Notes under the pieces: model-generated
What the model was told of the DNA's origin: nothing
The model's database searches: none
What the model saw: the letters and a program-made list of their open reading frames with translations, nothing else
Shown here: positions 7,623 to 15,445 of the stretch, piece after piece
Layout of the letters: the number at the start of each line of letters is the position of its first letter
Position numbering within the stretch: position 1 is the first letter of the stretch
From: QHXQ01 sp038322995
Lineage (GTDB): Bacteria; Acidobacteriota; Blastocatellia; Pyrinomonadales; Pyrinomonadaceae
Reading direction: 5' to 3'
DNA: 29,644 nucleotides
NCBI GenBank assembly: GCA_038322995.1
Contig: JBBQGM010000065.1
Coordinates: 1 to 29,644, forward strand
Program-made: the position numbers and the translations under genes

Positions 7623-7643
7623 CGGCGGCGCGGCAAGCCGCCG
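7623..7643 (-). terminator. Small GC hairpin after the LytTR gene
   Basis: A 7-bp perfect stem (7623-7629 with 7637-7643) and 7-base loop directly after the stop codon of the response regulator on the minus strand. There is no T-tract, so termination is only possible, not shown. Confidence 0.3.
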
Positions 7644-7644
7644 G

Positions 7645-8418
7645 TTAGAAAGTTTTGCCGAGCGACTTTTGCAGTTTGCTGCGATAGCGGCGACTGAGCG
7701 TGAGGCGCGTGCCGTCGTGCAGGAGGACGACGTACTGGCCGTGGAACATGGGCTGCATCTCGCGGATGCGCTCGATGTTGACGAGCGCGGAGCGATGGAT
7801 GCGCAGGAAGCGCGCGGGATCGATCTGCGCTTCGAGACTGCTGATCGGCTCGCGCAACAGATACGCGCTCGCGCCGACGTGCAGACGGACGTAGTTGCCG
7901 TAAGCCTCGATCCAATCAACCTCGGAAGTTTTTAAGAAGAAGATGCGCCCGCCGGTCTTGACGACGACGCGCTCAAGTGGCGCGTTGCCGCGCGCTGGCT
8001 GCGCACCGAGCAACGCGGCGGCCGGTTCGTCCGCGCCCGCTTCTTCCGTGCGCCGGAATTGCGCTTTGGCGCGGGCGAGCGCCTTGTCGAAGCGTTCCTC
8101 GTCGAAGGGCTTCAACAAATAATCGAGCGCGCAGGCGTCGAAGGCGCGCACGGCATACTGATCATACGCGGTCATGAAGATGACGAGCGGCGCGTGAGTG
8201 TGGCCAAGTTCATCGAGCACGGCGAAGCCGTCGCGGCCGGGCATCTGCACGTCGAGGAACAAAAGATCGGGCGCGTGCTCATTGGTCGCGGCGACGGCCG
8301 CGAAACCGTCGGCGCATTCGCCGACTAACTCGATCTCTTCATCACGCGCGAGCAGATGCCGCACGCGCTCGCGCGCGAACGGCTCGTCGTCAACGATTAA
8401 GGCGCGGAGTCTTCTCAT
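7645..8418 (-). CDS. LytTR-family response regulator
   Basis: A 257-residue two-component response regulator (LytR/AlgR type). Residues 1-120 are a receiver domain: the acidic pair is in IVDDEP (Asp10, Asp11), the phospho-acceptor is Asp56 in LLFLDVQMPGRDG, and the conserved Lys is in DYLLKPFDE (about 106). A charged, Ala-rich linker (about 120-150) joins a LytTR DNA-binding domain (about 150-257), with VKTGGRIFFLKTSEVDWIEA, RFLRIHRSALVN and the C-terminal GTRLTLSRRYRSKLQ segment. The start codon overlaps the kinase stop as ATGA, so the pair is co-translated. LytTR proteins bind paired direct repeats upstream of their targets. The divergent ABC/ADOP operon 1.5 kb away is the nearest unlinked candidate target, and the DUF5916 gene downstream may be co-regulated; both are inference. 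Confidence 0.93.
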   Translation of the reverse strand: MRRLRALIVDDEPFARERVRHLLARDEEIELVGECADGFAAVAATNEHAPDLLFLDVQMPGRDGFAVLDELGHTHAPLVIFMTAYDQYAVRAFDACALDYLLKPFDEERFDKALARAKAQFRRTEEAGADEPAAALLGAQPARGNAPLERVVVKTGGRIFFLKTSEVDWIEAYGNYVRLHVGASAYLLREPISSLEAQIDPARFLRIHRSALVNIERIREMQPMFHGQYVVLLHDGTRLTLSRRYRSKLQKSLGKTF

Positions 8419-9593
8419 CGCTCAAGCGGCAGATAGTTGATCGGGCGCGCGTCCGGCGGCAGCGCGGCCGGTGCGTAGTCGGGCCCGGCGAGTACACTGT
8501 CCGCCGGGGCATTGAAGGGGATGGCGATGGTGATTTCGAGCCCGCCGCCGGCCACGTTGGCGAGCGTGAACGTGTGGCGTGCGCCGTAGAGTTGCGCGAG
8601 GCGGGCGCGCGTGTTCGTCAGCCCGACGCCCGCTTGCCCGCAGGTCAACCAGTCGGGCGGCAAGCCCGTACCATCGTCACGCACAGACAATAGCAGCATG
8701 CCCTGCTCGCGCCGGGCGTTGAGTTCGATGTGCCCTGCGCCGGGGCGCACGCTGATGCCGTGCTTGATGGCATTCTCGACGAGCGGCTGCAACAGTAGAT
8801 TAGGCACGAGCGCATCCAGGCTCTCCGGCGCGATGTCCATGCGCACACTCAAACGGTCGTGGAAGCGCGTGCGCTCGATCTCCAGATACTTGGCGAGGAA
8901 TTCCAGTTCCTCTTTCAGCGTCACTTCCTCCACGCCGTGATTATCGAGCGTAAGCCGCAGCAGATCGCCTAAGCGCGCGACCATGCGGTCGGCGGCGCGC
9001 GGGTCGCGGTGGATCAAGGCGGAGATCGTGTTGAGCGTGTTGAAGAGAAAGTGCGGATGCAATTGCATCTTGAGTGCTTGCAGTTGCGCGCGACTGAGTT
9101 GCGCTTCGAGCACGGCGGCCGTGCGCTCGCGCTCCTGATAGCGGCGATAGTATTCCACCGCGTGGCTGACGCCGACAATGACGAAGTAGGTCAGCAGGTT
9201 GAGGTGGAATTTTTTGGTGGCCAGATAATAGAGCGAGCCGAGAAAAGTCATCTGCTCGCCGGGCATCCACGCCCACGTCGTCTGCTGTTCGGCGGCGGCG
9301 TGCAGCACAATGTGGATGAACGAGAAGCCGAAGCCGAGCGCGAGATGCACGGGTATGTTGCGCTGCCGGTTCTGCCGGTCAATGTAGAAGCGGCGCGCAA
9401 GCAGCAAGATGAATGGCGTCAAGAGCGCCCATATCTCCCATTCGGTGAGCGCCCACGTCAGCACTTTCAGCCCTGCGACCGAAACCCCGCTCGCCCTGTA
9501 ACTGACGTACCACTGGCCGGCGAACATCAGCCCGACCAGAGTGAAGCAGCCAAAGATGGAGAGCCAGCCAAGCCAGCGGCGTGCAGACAACAT
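8415..9593 (-). CDS. LytS/YehU-type sensor histidine kinase
   Basis: A 392-residue membrane sensor kinase partnered with the LytTR regulator. About four membrane helices fill residues 10-145 (GWLSIFGCFTLVGLMFAGQW, WEIWALLTPFILLLA, HLALGFGFSFIHIVLHAA, LLTYFVIVGVSHAV), with little extracytoplasmic sequence, so the signal may be sensed in or near the membrane. A short coiled coil (RYQERERTAAVLEAQLSRAQ) leads to the His_kinase domain: LHPHFLFNTLNTI (phospho-acceptor His181), the N-box LVENAIKHG, and the ATP-lid glycines DDGTGLPP and GVGLTNTRARL. An upstream ATG at 9734 would add 47 Arg/Ser-rich residues without a ribosome binding site; I chose 9593 because the protein then begins just before the first membrane helix, as in relatives. 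It is transcribed divergently from the ABC operon. Confidence 0.9.
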   Translation of the reverse strand: MLSARRWLGWLSIFGCFTLVGLMFAGQWYVSYRASGVSVAGLKVLTWALTEWEIWALLTPFILLLARRFYIDRQNRQRNIPVHLALGFGFSFIHIVLHAAAEQQTTWAWMPGEQMTFLGSLYYLATKKFHLNLLTYFVIVGVSHAVEYYRRYQERERTAAVLEAQLSRAQLQALKMQLHPHFLFNTLNTISALIHRDPRAADRMVARLGDLLRLTLDNHGVEEVTLKEELEFLAKYLEIERTRFHDRLSVRMDIAPESLDALVPNLLLQPLVENAIKHGISVRPGAGHIELNARREQGMLLLSVRDDGTGLPPDWLTCGQAGVGLTNTRARLAQLYGARHTFTLANVAGGGLEITIAIPFNAPADSVLAGPDYAPAALPPDARPINYLPLER

Positions 9594-9944
9594 ACCAGCT
9601 TGATGATAACACCCGCGCCCGACGGCCGCGCGCCGAAGTGTTGAGCGGCATGTTTGTCGTGACGAGCGGCGCTGGCTGGCCAGTTGGGCGCTGACAAAAG
9701 TGCCTGCGGGTCGTTCGATTCCGCGCACTGGCAATCCCGGAAATGGGAAAGCCAGTCAAAACCTGCCGCGCGAACCCGGCAAATTGTCAGCGTTTTATCG
9801 GCGGCAACGGTTGGCACGATAGTTTCATTAGCTGACCGCGCCTACCTTCTATAGCTCTGCTTCCGTGTGCGCGCCAAAGTCGGAGTTTGGGCCGCGCGGA
9901 TTTCAGCAACGATAAGGAGTGCGCGCCGTGCCGCGCCGCAAGTT
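9594..9944. promoter_or_regulatory. Divergent intergenic region between kinase and ABC operon
   Basis: 351 bases without a gene that I can support. It must hold promoters for the kinase-regulator pair (leftward) and for the ABC/ADOP operon (rightward). No strong sigma-70 pair was found on either strand; leftward, TTGACT (9759-9754) is a -35 candidate but lacks a good -10. A sigma-54-like element at 9812-9827 points rightward. AAGGAG at 9914-9919 is too far (about 25 bases) from the ATPase ATG to be its ribosome binding site. LytTR-type direct repeats were not identified with confidence. Confidence 0.5.
9812..9827 (+). promoter_or_regulatory. Sigma-54-like -24/-12 element
   Basis: TGGCACG, four bases, TTTCA, compared with the consensus TGGCACG-N4-TTGCA. 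The -24 half is a full match; the -12 half has T where the conserved G is expected, so the promoter may be weak or fortuitous. It would give a leader of about 105 bases before ATPase A. No sigma-54 activator gene is in the window. Confidence 0.3.
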
Positions 9945-10610
<666 letters not shown>

Positions 10611-10771
10611 GTCGTCCCAAATTTGCGAAAACGCTGTCCCGCGCCTGCGATTAGCACAAATGAAAACGTGAGAAAGAACGCCAAAGTCGCGGGCAATGAG
10701 TTGGCATAGGGTTCGCACAAGGCGTTGGTGAACGAGCAGGGTTCGGTTTAACTCGGCATTCGGCAAGAGAC

Positions 10772-10799
10772 AACAGCTAACAGCTAACAGCTAACAGCT
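10772..10799. repeat. Tandem heptamer array, four copies of AACAGCT
   Basis: Four exact, contiguous copies of AACAGCT ending 7 bases before the start codon of the adaptor gene. The array occupies the place where a ribosome binding site is expected, and none is visible. The same word in inverted form (AGCTGTT) follows the end of the same gene at 12062. Confidence 0.9.
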
Positions 10800-10806
10800 T
10801 TTAATC

Positions 10807-12063
10807 ATGGTTGATATTCCTCGGAAGAAATCGGCACGCAAGCGGCAGGCGCGCATGGCGCTCTATGCGGTCGCGGTGGTCGGCGTAGTTTCGCTCATCA
10901 CGTTCGGCGTCTCGCGGCTCAAGCCGGCCGCGCCGAGCATCGAGAGCGCGACGATTATTAAGGATACGGTCAAGCGCGGGCAGATGCTGCGGCAGGTGCG
11001 GGGCTTAGGCTCGCTTGTGCCGGAAGAGACGCGCGTCATCGCCGCCGCGACGCAGGGGCGCGTCGAGCGCGTACTCGTCGAGCCGGGCACGCCCGTGTCG
11101 GCCGGCACGGTGTTGGTCGAGTTGAGCAACCCGGAGTTGCAGCAGTCGGCGATTGACACAGAGTACCAACAGCGCGCGGCCGAGGCGGACTTGAACAACG
11201 TGCGGGCGCGCTTGGACAGCGAGCGCATGACGCAGCAGTCGGCGACCGCGCAGGTACATGCCGAGTACGAGCAAGCGAAACTGCAATCGGACACCGACGA
11301 GATGCTCGCTAAGGACGGTCTCATCCCCGCGCTCAATCTGAAACTCTCGCGCGTGCGGGCCGCCGAGTTGGCGAATCGTTACGCCATCGAACAGAAGCGG
11401 CTCGAAGGGTTTTCGAGATCGACGCAAGCGCAGGTTGCTTCGCAGCAGGCCCGCATCTCGCAGTTGCAGGCGCTCTTGGCGCTCAAGCGCAGTCAGGTGG
11501 CGACGCTCAGCGTGCGCGCAGGCACAAACGGCGTGCTGCAAGAGAAGTTGGTCGAGGTCGGGCAGCAGATTCAGCCAGGCACGAACCTGGCGCGCGTTGT
11601 CGAGCCGCAACACCTGAAGGCGCAACTCAAGATCGCTGAGACGCAAACCAAAGACATCACCATCGGCCAGCGCGCCGAGATCGACACGCGCAACGGCATC
11701 ATCCCCGGCCACGTTAGCCGCATCGATCCGTCCGCGCAAAACGGCACGCTCACGGTAGATGTGGCGCTCGATGGCGCGCTGCCGCAGGGCGCGCGGCCAG
11801 ACCTCAGCGTGGACGGCACGATTGAGCTTGAGCGGTTGGATAACGTGCTCTACATCGGTCGCCCCGCCTTCGGGCAATCGGGCGCAACTGTCGGCATGTT
11901 CAAGGTCACGGCGGACGGGCATGAGGCGGCGCGCGTGCAGGTCAAGTTCGGCCGCAATTCCGTCAGCACCGTCGAGATTTTAGATGGCTTGAAGGAAGGC
12001 GACACGGTGATCCTCTCGGACACCTCGCAGTGGGATAACTTCGAGCACATCCGGTTGAATTAG
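10807..12063 (+). CDS. Membrane-anchored HlyD/MacA-type periplasmic adaptor
   Basis: A 418-residue adaptor (membrane fusion protein) that would bridge inner-membrane ABC permeases to an outer-membrane channel. A basic cytosolic tail (MVDIPRKKSARKRQAR) is followed by one membrane helix (about 18-38). The first half of a lipoyl-like domain is at 74-106 (GRVERVLVEPGTPVSAGTVLVEL). A long alpha-helical hairpin rich in Gln, Ala, Glu and Arg spans about 107-235 (coiled coil), with the second lipoyl half at about 236-262 (LSVRAGTNGVLQEKLVEVGQQI). Beta-barrel and membrane-proximal domains follow to 418 (PGHVSRIDPSAQNGTLTVDV; VEILDGLKEGDTVIL). No Cys lipobox is present, so it is anchored by the helix. 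No Shine-Dalgarno precedes the ATG; a heptamer array sits there instead. Substrate is unknown. Confidence 0.9.
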   Translation: MVDIPRKKSARKRQARMALYAVAVVGVVSLITFGVSRLKPAAPSIESATIIKDTVKRGQMLRQVRGLGSLVPEETRVIAAATQGRVERVLVEPGTPVSAGTVLVELSNPELQQSAIDTEYQQRAAEADLNNVRARLDSERMTQQSATAQVHAEYEQAKLQSDTDEMLAKDGLIPALNLKLSRVRAAELANRYAIEQKRLEGFSRSTQAQVASQQARISQLQALLALKRSQVATLSVRAGTNGVLQEKLVEVGQQIQPGTNLARVVEPQHLKAQLKIAETQTKDITIGQRAEIDTRNGIIPGHVSRIDPSAQNGTLTVDVALDGALPQGARPDLSVDGTIELERLDNVLYIGRPAFGQSGATVGMFKVTADGHEAARVQVKFGRNSVSTVEILDGLKEGDTVILSDTSQWDNFEHIRLN

Positions 12064-12177
12064 CTGTTAGCTGTTAGCTTTTATTTCACTCTGCCGGCCC
12101 GGTCAGCACCAGGTCGGCCTTAACCCACAGTTTTTAAGCTAACGGCTGATAGCTAACAGCTATTAGCTCTAGCTTAG
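12062..12177. repeat. Heptamer arrays in inverted arrangement between adaptor and ATPase B
   Basis: Left array: AGCTGTT twice plus AGCTTTT (12062-12082), starting inside the adaptor stop codon. Right array: about six units of AGCTAAC and variants (12137-12177: AGCTAAC, GGCTGAT, AGCTAAC, AGCTATT, a 6-base AGCTCT, AGCTTAG). AGCTAACAGCT at 12151-12161 can pair with AGCTGTTAGCT at 12062-12072. The last unit runs into AGGAG, the ribosome binding site of ATPase B. Confidence 0.8.
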
Positions 12178-12186
12178 GAGAAACTT

Positions 12187-12918
12187 ATGGCTGCAACTGT
12201 CCAACCCCTGATTCGTTTGGAAGACGTGAAAAAGGTCTTTTACACCGACGAGGTGGAGACGCACGCGCTGGCGGGCACGCACCTGAACGTCGCCCCCGGC
12301 GAGTACATTTCGATTACGGGCCCCTCCGGCTGCGGCAAGTCCACGCTGCTCTCGATCATGGGCCTGTTAGACACGCCGACCGACGGTAAGTATTGGCTCA
12401 ACAACCAGCCGGTCTCCGACCTGTCGGCGAGCGAACGGGCGCGCATACGCAACCGCGAGATCGGCTTCATCTTTCAGAGCTTCAATCTCATCGGCGATTT
12501 GAACGTCTATGAGAACGTCGAACTGCCCTTGACGTATCGCGGCTTGAGTTCGGCCGAACGCAAGGAGCGTGTGACGGCGGCGCTTGAGCGCGTTGGCATG
12601 GCGCATCGGGCGAAGCATCTGCCGAGCCAACTCTCCGGCGGGCAACAGCAGCGCGTCGCCGTCGCCCGCGCGGTGGCGGGGCAGCCGCTCATCCTGCTCG
12701 CTGACGAGCCGACCGGCAACCTCGACTCGAAGAACGGCGAGGCCGTGATGGACTTATTGCGCGAACTGCACCAAGGCGGCGCGACCATCTGCATGGTCAC
12801 GCACGACCCGCGCTACGCGCGCTTCGCCGACCGCGCGATCCATCTCTTTGACGGGCGCGTCGTCAAGGAAGAACTTGGCAGCATCGTCGCGGCCGAGGAG
12901 ACGGCCGAGGTGGCTTAA
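12187..12918 (+). CDS. ABC transporter ATPase B (MacB/LolD type, canonical)
   Basis: A 243-residue ABC ATPase with every expected motif intact: Walker A GPSGCGKS (45-52), Q-loop IFQSFNLIGDLNVYENVELP, signature LSGGQQQRVAVARA, Walker B LILLADEPTGNLDS with the normal D-loop Asp, and switch His in CMVTHDPRYA. It is most like the MacB/LolD/FtsE-type ATPases that drive mechanotransmission permeases without carrying substrate across the inner membrane. The C-terminal tail (KEELGSIVAAEETAEVA) is short and acidic. AGGAG lies six bases before the ATG. The first ADOP permease starts 3 bases after its stop, implying tight coupling and making ATPase B the most likely motor for at least that permease. Confidence 0.95.
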   Translation: MAATVQPLIRLEDVKKVFYTDEVETHALAGTHLNVAPGEYISITGPSGCGKSTLLSIMGLLDTPTDGKYWLNNQPVSDLSASERARIRNREIGFIFQSFNLIGDLNVYENVELPLTYRGLSSAERKERVTAALERVGMAHRAKHLPSQLSGGQQQRVAVARAVAGQPLILLADEPTGNLDSKNGEAVMDLLRELHQGGATICMVTHDPRYARFADRAIHLFDGRVVKEELGSIVAAEETAEVA

Positions 12919-12921
12919 ACC

Positions 12922-15357
12922 ATGTCAACCCTGTGGCCGGACATACGCTACGGCTGGCGCATGTTGTGGAAGTCGCCCGGCTTCACGCTCGTGGCCCTGC
13001 TCACGGTCGCGCTCGGCATCGGCGCGAACACGGCGCTCTTCTCGGTCGTCAACGCCGTCCTGCTACGCCCGCTGCCCGTCGCCGAACCGGCGGCGCTCGT
13101 CAACATCTGGGGCACAAACCCGCAAGCCGACGCGACGCGCGAAAACGCCTCGTATCTCAACTTCATCGACTGGCGCACACAGCAGACGGTTTTTACGAGT
13201 GTCGCGGCTTACACGAACACGTTCGCCACGCTCACGGGCAACGACGCGCCCGAAGCCCTCGACGGTCTCGCCGTCGCGCCCGAACTGTTTCAGACGCTCA
13301 GCGTGCAGCCCGTCATGGGTCGCCTCTTCACCGCGCAGGAGTCTGAAGCTGACAATGCGCCCATTGTGCTCAGTCAAGAGGTTTGGCAGCGGCGCTTCGG
13401 GACGCGGGGCGACATCATCGGGCAGCCAATCACGCTCGACGGCCAGCCGCGCACGGTCGTCGGCGTGCTGCCCGCGCACTTCAAGTTTCCGTTCGACATT
13501 GGCACAGCCAAGGATTTCTGGACGCCGCTTGATCCGCACAACGAGTTGAACACCAAGCGCGGCGTCGGCTACTTGAACGTGCTGGCGCGGCTCAAGCCGG
13601 GCGTGACGCTCGCGCAGGCGCAGGCCGAGATGGACAACATCGCGCGCCGGCTCGCCGGGCAATACTCAGAGAACAACGAAGGGCGCGGCGTACATCTCAT
13701 TTCGACTTACGAAGAGGTGGTCGGCGGTGTCCGCCCGGCGTTGCTCGTGCTGTTGGGCGCGGTCGGCTTTGTGCTGCTCATCGCGTGCGCCAACGTGGCG
13801 AATCTTTTGCTCGCGCGGGCGACGCGCCGACGGCGCGAACTGGCCGTCCGCACGGCGCTCGGCGCTTCGCGTTGGCGCGTGGCGCGGCAACTGCTAACTG
13901 AGAGTCTGCTGCTGTCGCTTATGGGCGGCGCGGGGGGCTTGCTGCTCGCGTTGTGGGGCGTTGATGCGCTGGCGGGCGTGCTGCCTGATGACGTGCCGCG
14001 CGTGCGCGAGATCGCGCTCGATGGGCGCGTGCTGGCGTTTACACTCGGCGTCGCTGTGCTGACCGGGCTTGTCTTCGGCCTCGCGCCCGCGCTCGCCGCC
14101 TCGCGGCTGGATGTGAATGAAGCCTTGAAAGAAAGCGGCCGCGGCACGGGCGGCGGCTGGCGACGCAACCGCGTGCGCAGTGTGCTAGTCGTCGCGGAGA
14201 TCGCCCTCTCGCTGGTGCTGCTGATTGGCGCGGGCTTATTCCTAAAAAGCTTCGTGCGCTTGCGCGAGATCAATTCCGGTTTCGATCCTGCGCGCGTGCT
14301 GACGTTGAGTGTGGCGCTGCCCGAAGCGAAATATGAGACCCCGGCGGCGCAGGCGCGCTTCTTCCAACAACTGCTTGCACGCATGGCGGCCGCACCCGGC
14401 GTCGAAGCGAGCGCCGCTGTCTTCCCGCTGCCGTTCTCCGGCGACAACGCGCGCGGGAATTTTGAGCTTGAAGGCCGACAGGCTGAGAGCCAGGGCGACG
14501 CGCCAAGCGCGCTTTCCTACATCATCAGTCCAGACTATTTGCGCGCCATGAGCATCCCGCTCCGGGCGGGACGCAGCTTTAACGAACGCGACACAAGGGA
14601 AGCGCCGCGCGTCGTGCTGATCAACGAGACGTTGGCGCGCCGCTTCTTCGCCCATGAAGACCCCGTCGGCCGCCGCCTCGTCATCGCTTCCTTTGCCGAT
14701 CTGGCCAAACCTGCGACGTGCGAGATCGTCGGCGTCGTCGGCGATGTCAAGCACGACGGTCTCGACGCGGCAGCCGAAGCCGCCTACTACCTGCCGCAAC
14801 AACAGGCGACGCTCGCCTTCATGACGCTCGTCGTGCGCGGCACGGCCGACAACCCGACCACGCTCGTGGCCGGCGCGCGCGAAGCGGTCGCGCAACTCGA
14901 CAAGGACTTACCCCTCACCGACATCAAGCCGATGCCCGAATGGCTCGCGGCCTCGGTCGCGGCCCGCCGCTTCAACCTGCTGCTGCTCGGCGGCTTCGCC
15001 TTGCTCGCGCTCTGCCTGGCGACGGTTGGCATCTATGGCGTGATGGCTTATTCGGTCGCCCAACGCACGCATGAGATCGGCATCCGCATGGCGCTCGGCG
15101 CGCAGACGCGCGACGTGCTGCGGCTCGTCGTTGGGCAAGGCCTGATGTTGACTCTGCTCGGCATCGCCACCGGTCTCTTGGGCGCGCTCGCGTTGACGCG
15201 CGTGCTGGCGAGCCTGCTGTTCGGCGTGACGGCGACTGATCCGTTCGTCTTCGCGGGCGTCGCAGCGCTGCTCGCGCTGGTCGCCCTCGTCGCGTGCTAC
15301 CTGCCCGCGCGCCGCGCCACGAAAGTCGATCCATTGATCGCGCTGAGACACGAATGA
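12922..15357 (+). CDS. ADOP-family ABC permease 1
   Basis: An 811-residue MacB/FtsX-like permease of the acidobacterial duplicated orphan permease family: two MacB-type halves in one chain. The N-terminal tag STLWPDIRYGWRML precedes helix 1 (about 21-43, with GIGANTALFS), then periplasmic domain 1 (50-265; class A, with NFIDWRTQQ), helices 2-4 (272-392) with cytosolic coupling motif ELAVRTALGASRW, and helix 5 (about 424-444). Periplasmic domain 2 covers 450-680 and helices 6-8 cover 684-800, with the second coupling motif HEIGIRMALGAQ. The C-terminus is LPARRATKVDPLIALRHE. MacB-type permeases couple cytosolic ATP hydrolysis to periplasmic movement of adaptor and substrate. No frameshift is present. 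It starts 3 bases after ATPase B. The substrate (toxin, lipid or peptide) is unknown. Confidence 0.93.
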   Translation: MSTLWPDIRYGWRMLWKSPGFTLVALLTVALGIGANTALFSVVNAVLLRPLPVAEPAALVNIWGTNPQADATRENASYLNFIDWRTQQTVFTSVAAYTNTFATLTGNDAPEALDGLAVAPELFQTLSVQPVMGRLFTAQESEADNAPIVLSQEVWQRRFGTRGDIIGQPITLDGQPRTVVGVLPAHFKFPFDIGTAKDFWTPLDPHNELNTKRGVGYLNVLARLKPGVTLAQAQAEMDNIARRLAGQYSENNEGRGVHLISTYEEVVGGVRPALLVLLGAVGFVLLIACANVANLLLARATRRRRELAVRTALGASRWRVARQLLTESLLLSLMGGAGGLLLALWGVDALAGVLPDDVPRVREIALDGRVLAFTLGVAVLTGLVFGLAPALAASRLDVNEALKESGRGTGGGWRRNRVRSVLVVAEIALSLVLLIGAGLFLKSFVRLREINSGFDPARVLTLSVALPEAKYETPAAQARFFQQLLARMAAAPGVEASAAVFPLPFSGDNARGNFELEGRQAESQGDAPSALSYIISPDYLRAMSIPLRAGRSFNERDTREAPRVVLINETLARRFFAHEDPVGRRLVIASFADLAKPATCEIVGVVGDVKHDGLDAAAEAAYYLPQQQATLAFMTLVVRGTADNPTTLVAGAREAVAQLDKDLPLTDIKPMPEWLAASVAARRFNLLLLGGFALLALCLATVGIYGVMAYSVAQRTHEIGIRMALGAQTRDVLRLVVGQGLMLTLLGIATGLLGALALTRVLASLLFGVTATDPFVFAGVAALLALVALVACYLPARRATKVDPLIALRHE

Positions 15358-15416
15358 GGAACGATGAATGAAAGACAAAACCGCTTTTGGTTTCTAATTC
15401 AGCATTCATCGCTCCT
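15357..15416. repeat. Inverted repeat with nested hairpin between permeases 1 and 2
   Basis: A 14-base arm (15357-15370), beginning on the last base of the permease 1 stop codon, matches the inverse of 15403-15416 at 13 of 14 positions. The 32-base loop holds a small nested hairpin (AAACC 15378-15382 with GGTTT 15389-15393). The words are GATGAAT-like and degenerate, so heptamer periodicity is weak here compared with the other gaps. Confidence 0.75.
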
Positions 15417-15433
15417 CCCTAAATAAGGAAACC

Positions 15434-15438
15434 GGAGG
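15434..15438 (+). promoter_or_regulatory. Ribosome binding site for the TTG start of permease 2
   Basis: GGAGG, seven bases before TTG at 15446. No ATG or GTG in the right frame lies nearby, and the protein begins with the same tag as its paralogs (GRLLQDLRYG), so this site fixes a TTG start. Confidence 0.75.
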
Positions 15439-15445
15439 TTTCATC

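Noticed and set aside
9594..9734. Upstream start for the histidine kinase at 9734
   Set aside because: The 47 extra residues are Arg/Ser/Thr-rich, occupy the intergenic control region and lack a ribosome binding site.
9867..9944. Upstream in-frame start for ATPase A
   Set aside because: The extra residues are Arg/Ala-rich without family resemblance, there is no ribosome binding site at 9867, and ABC ATPases of this type begin close to the ISLRNVEKSF strand.
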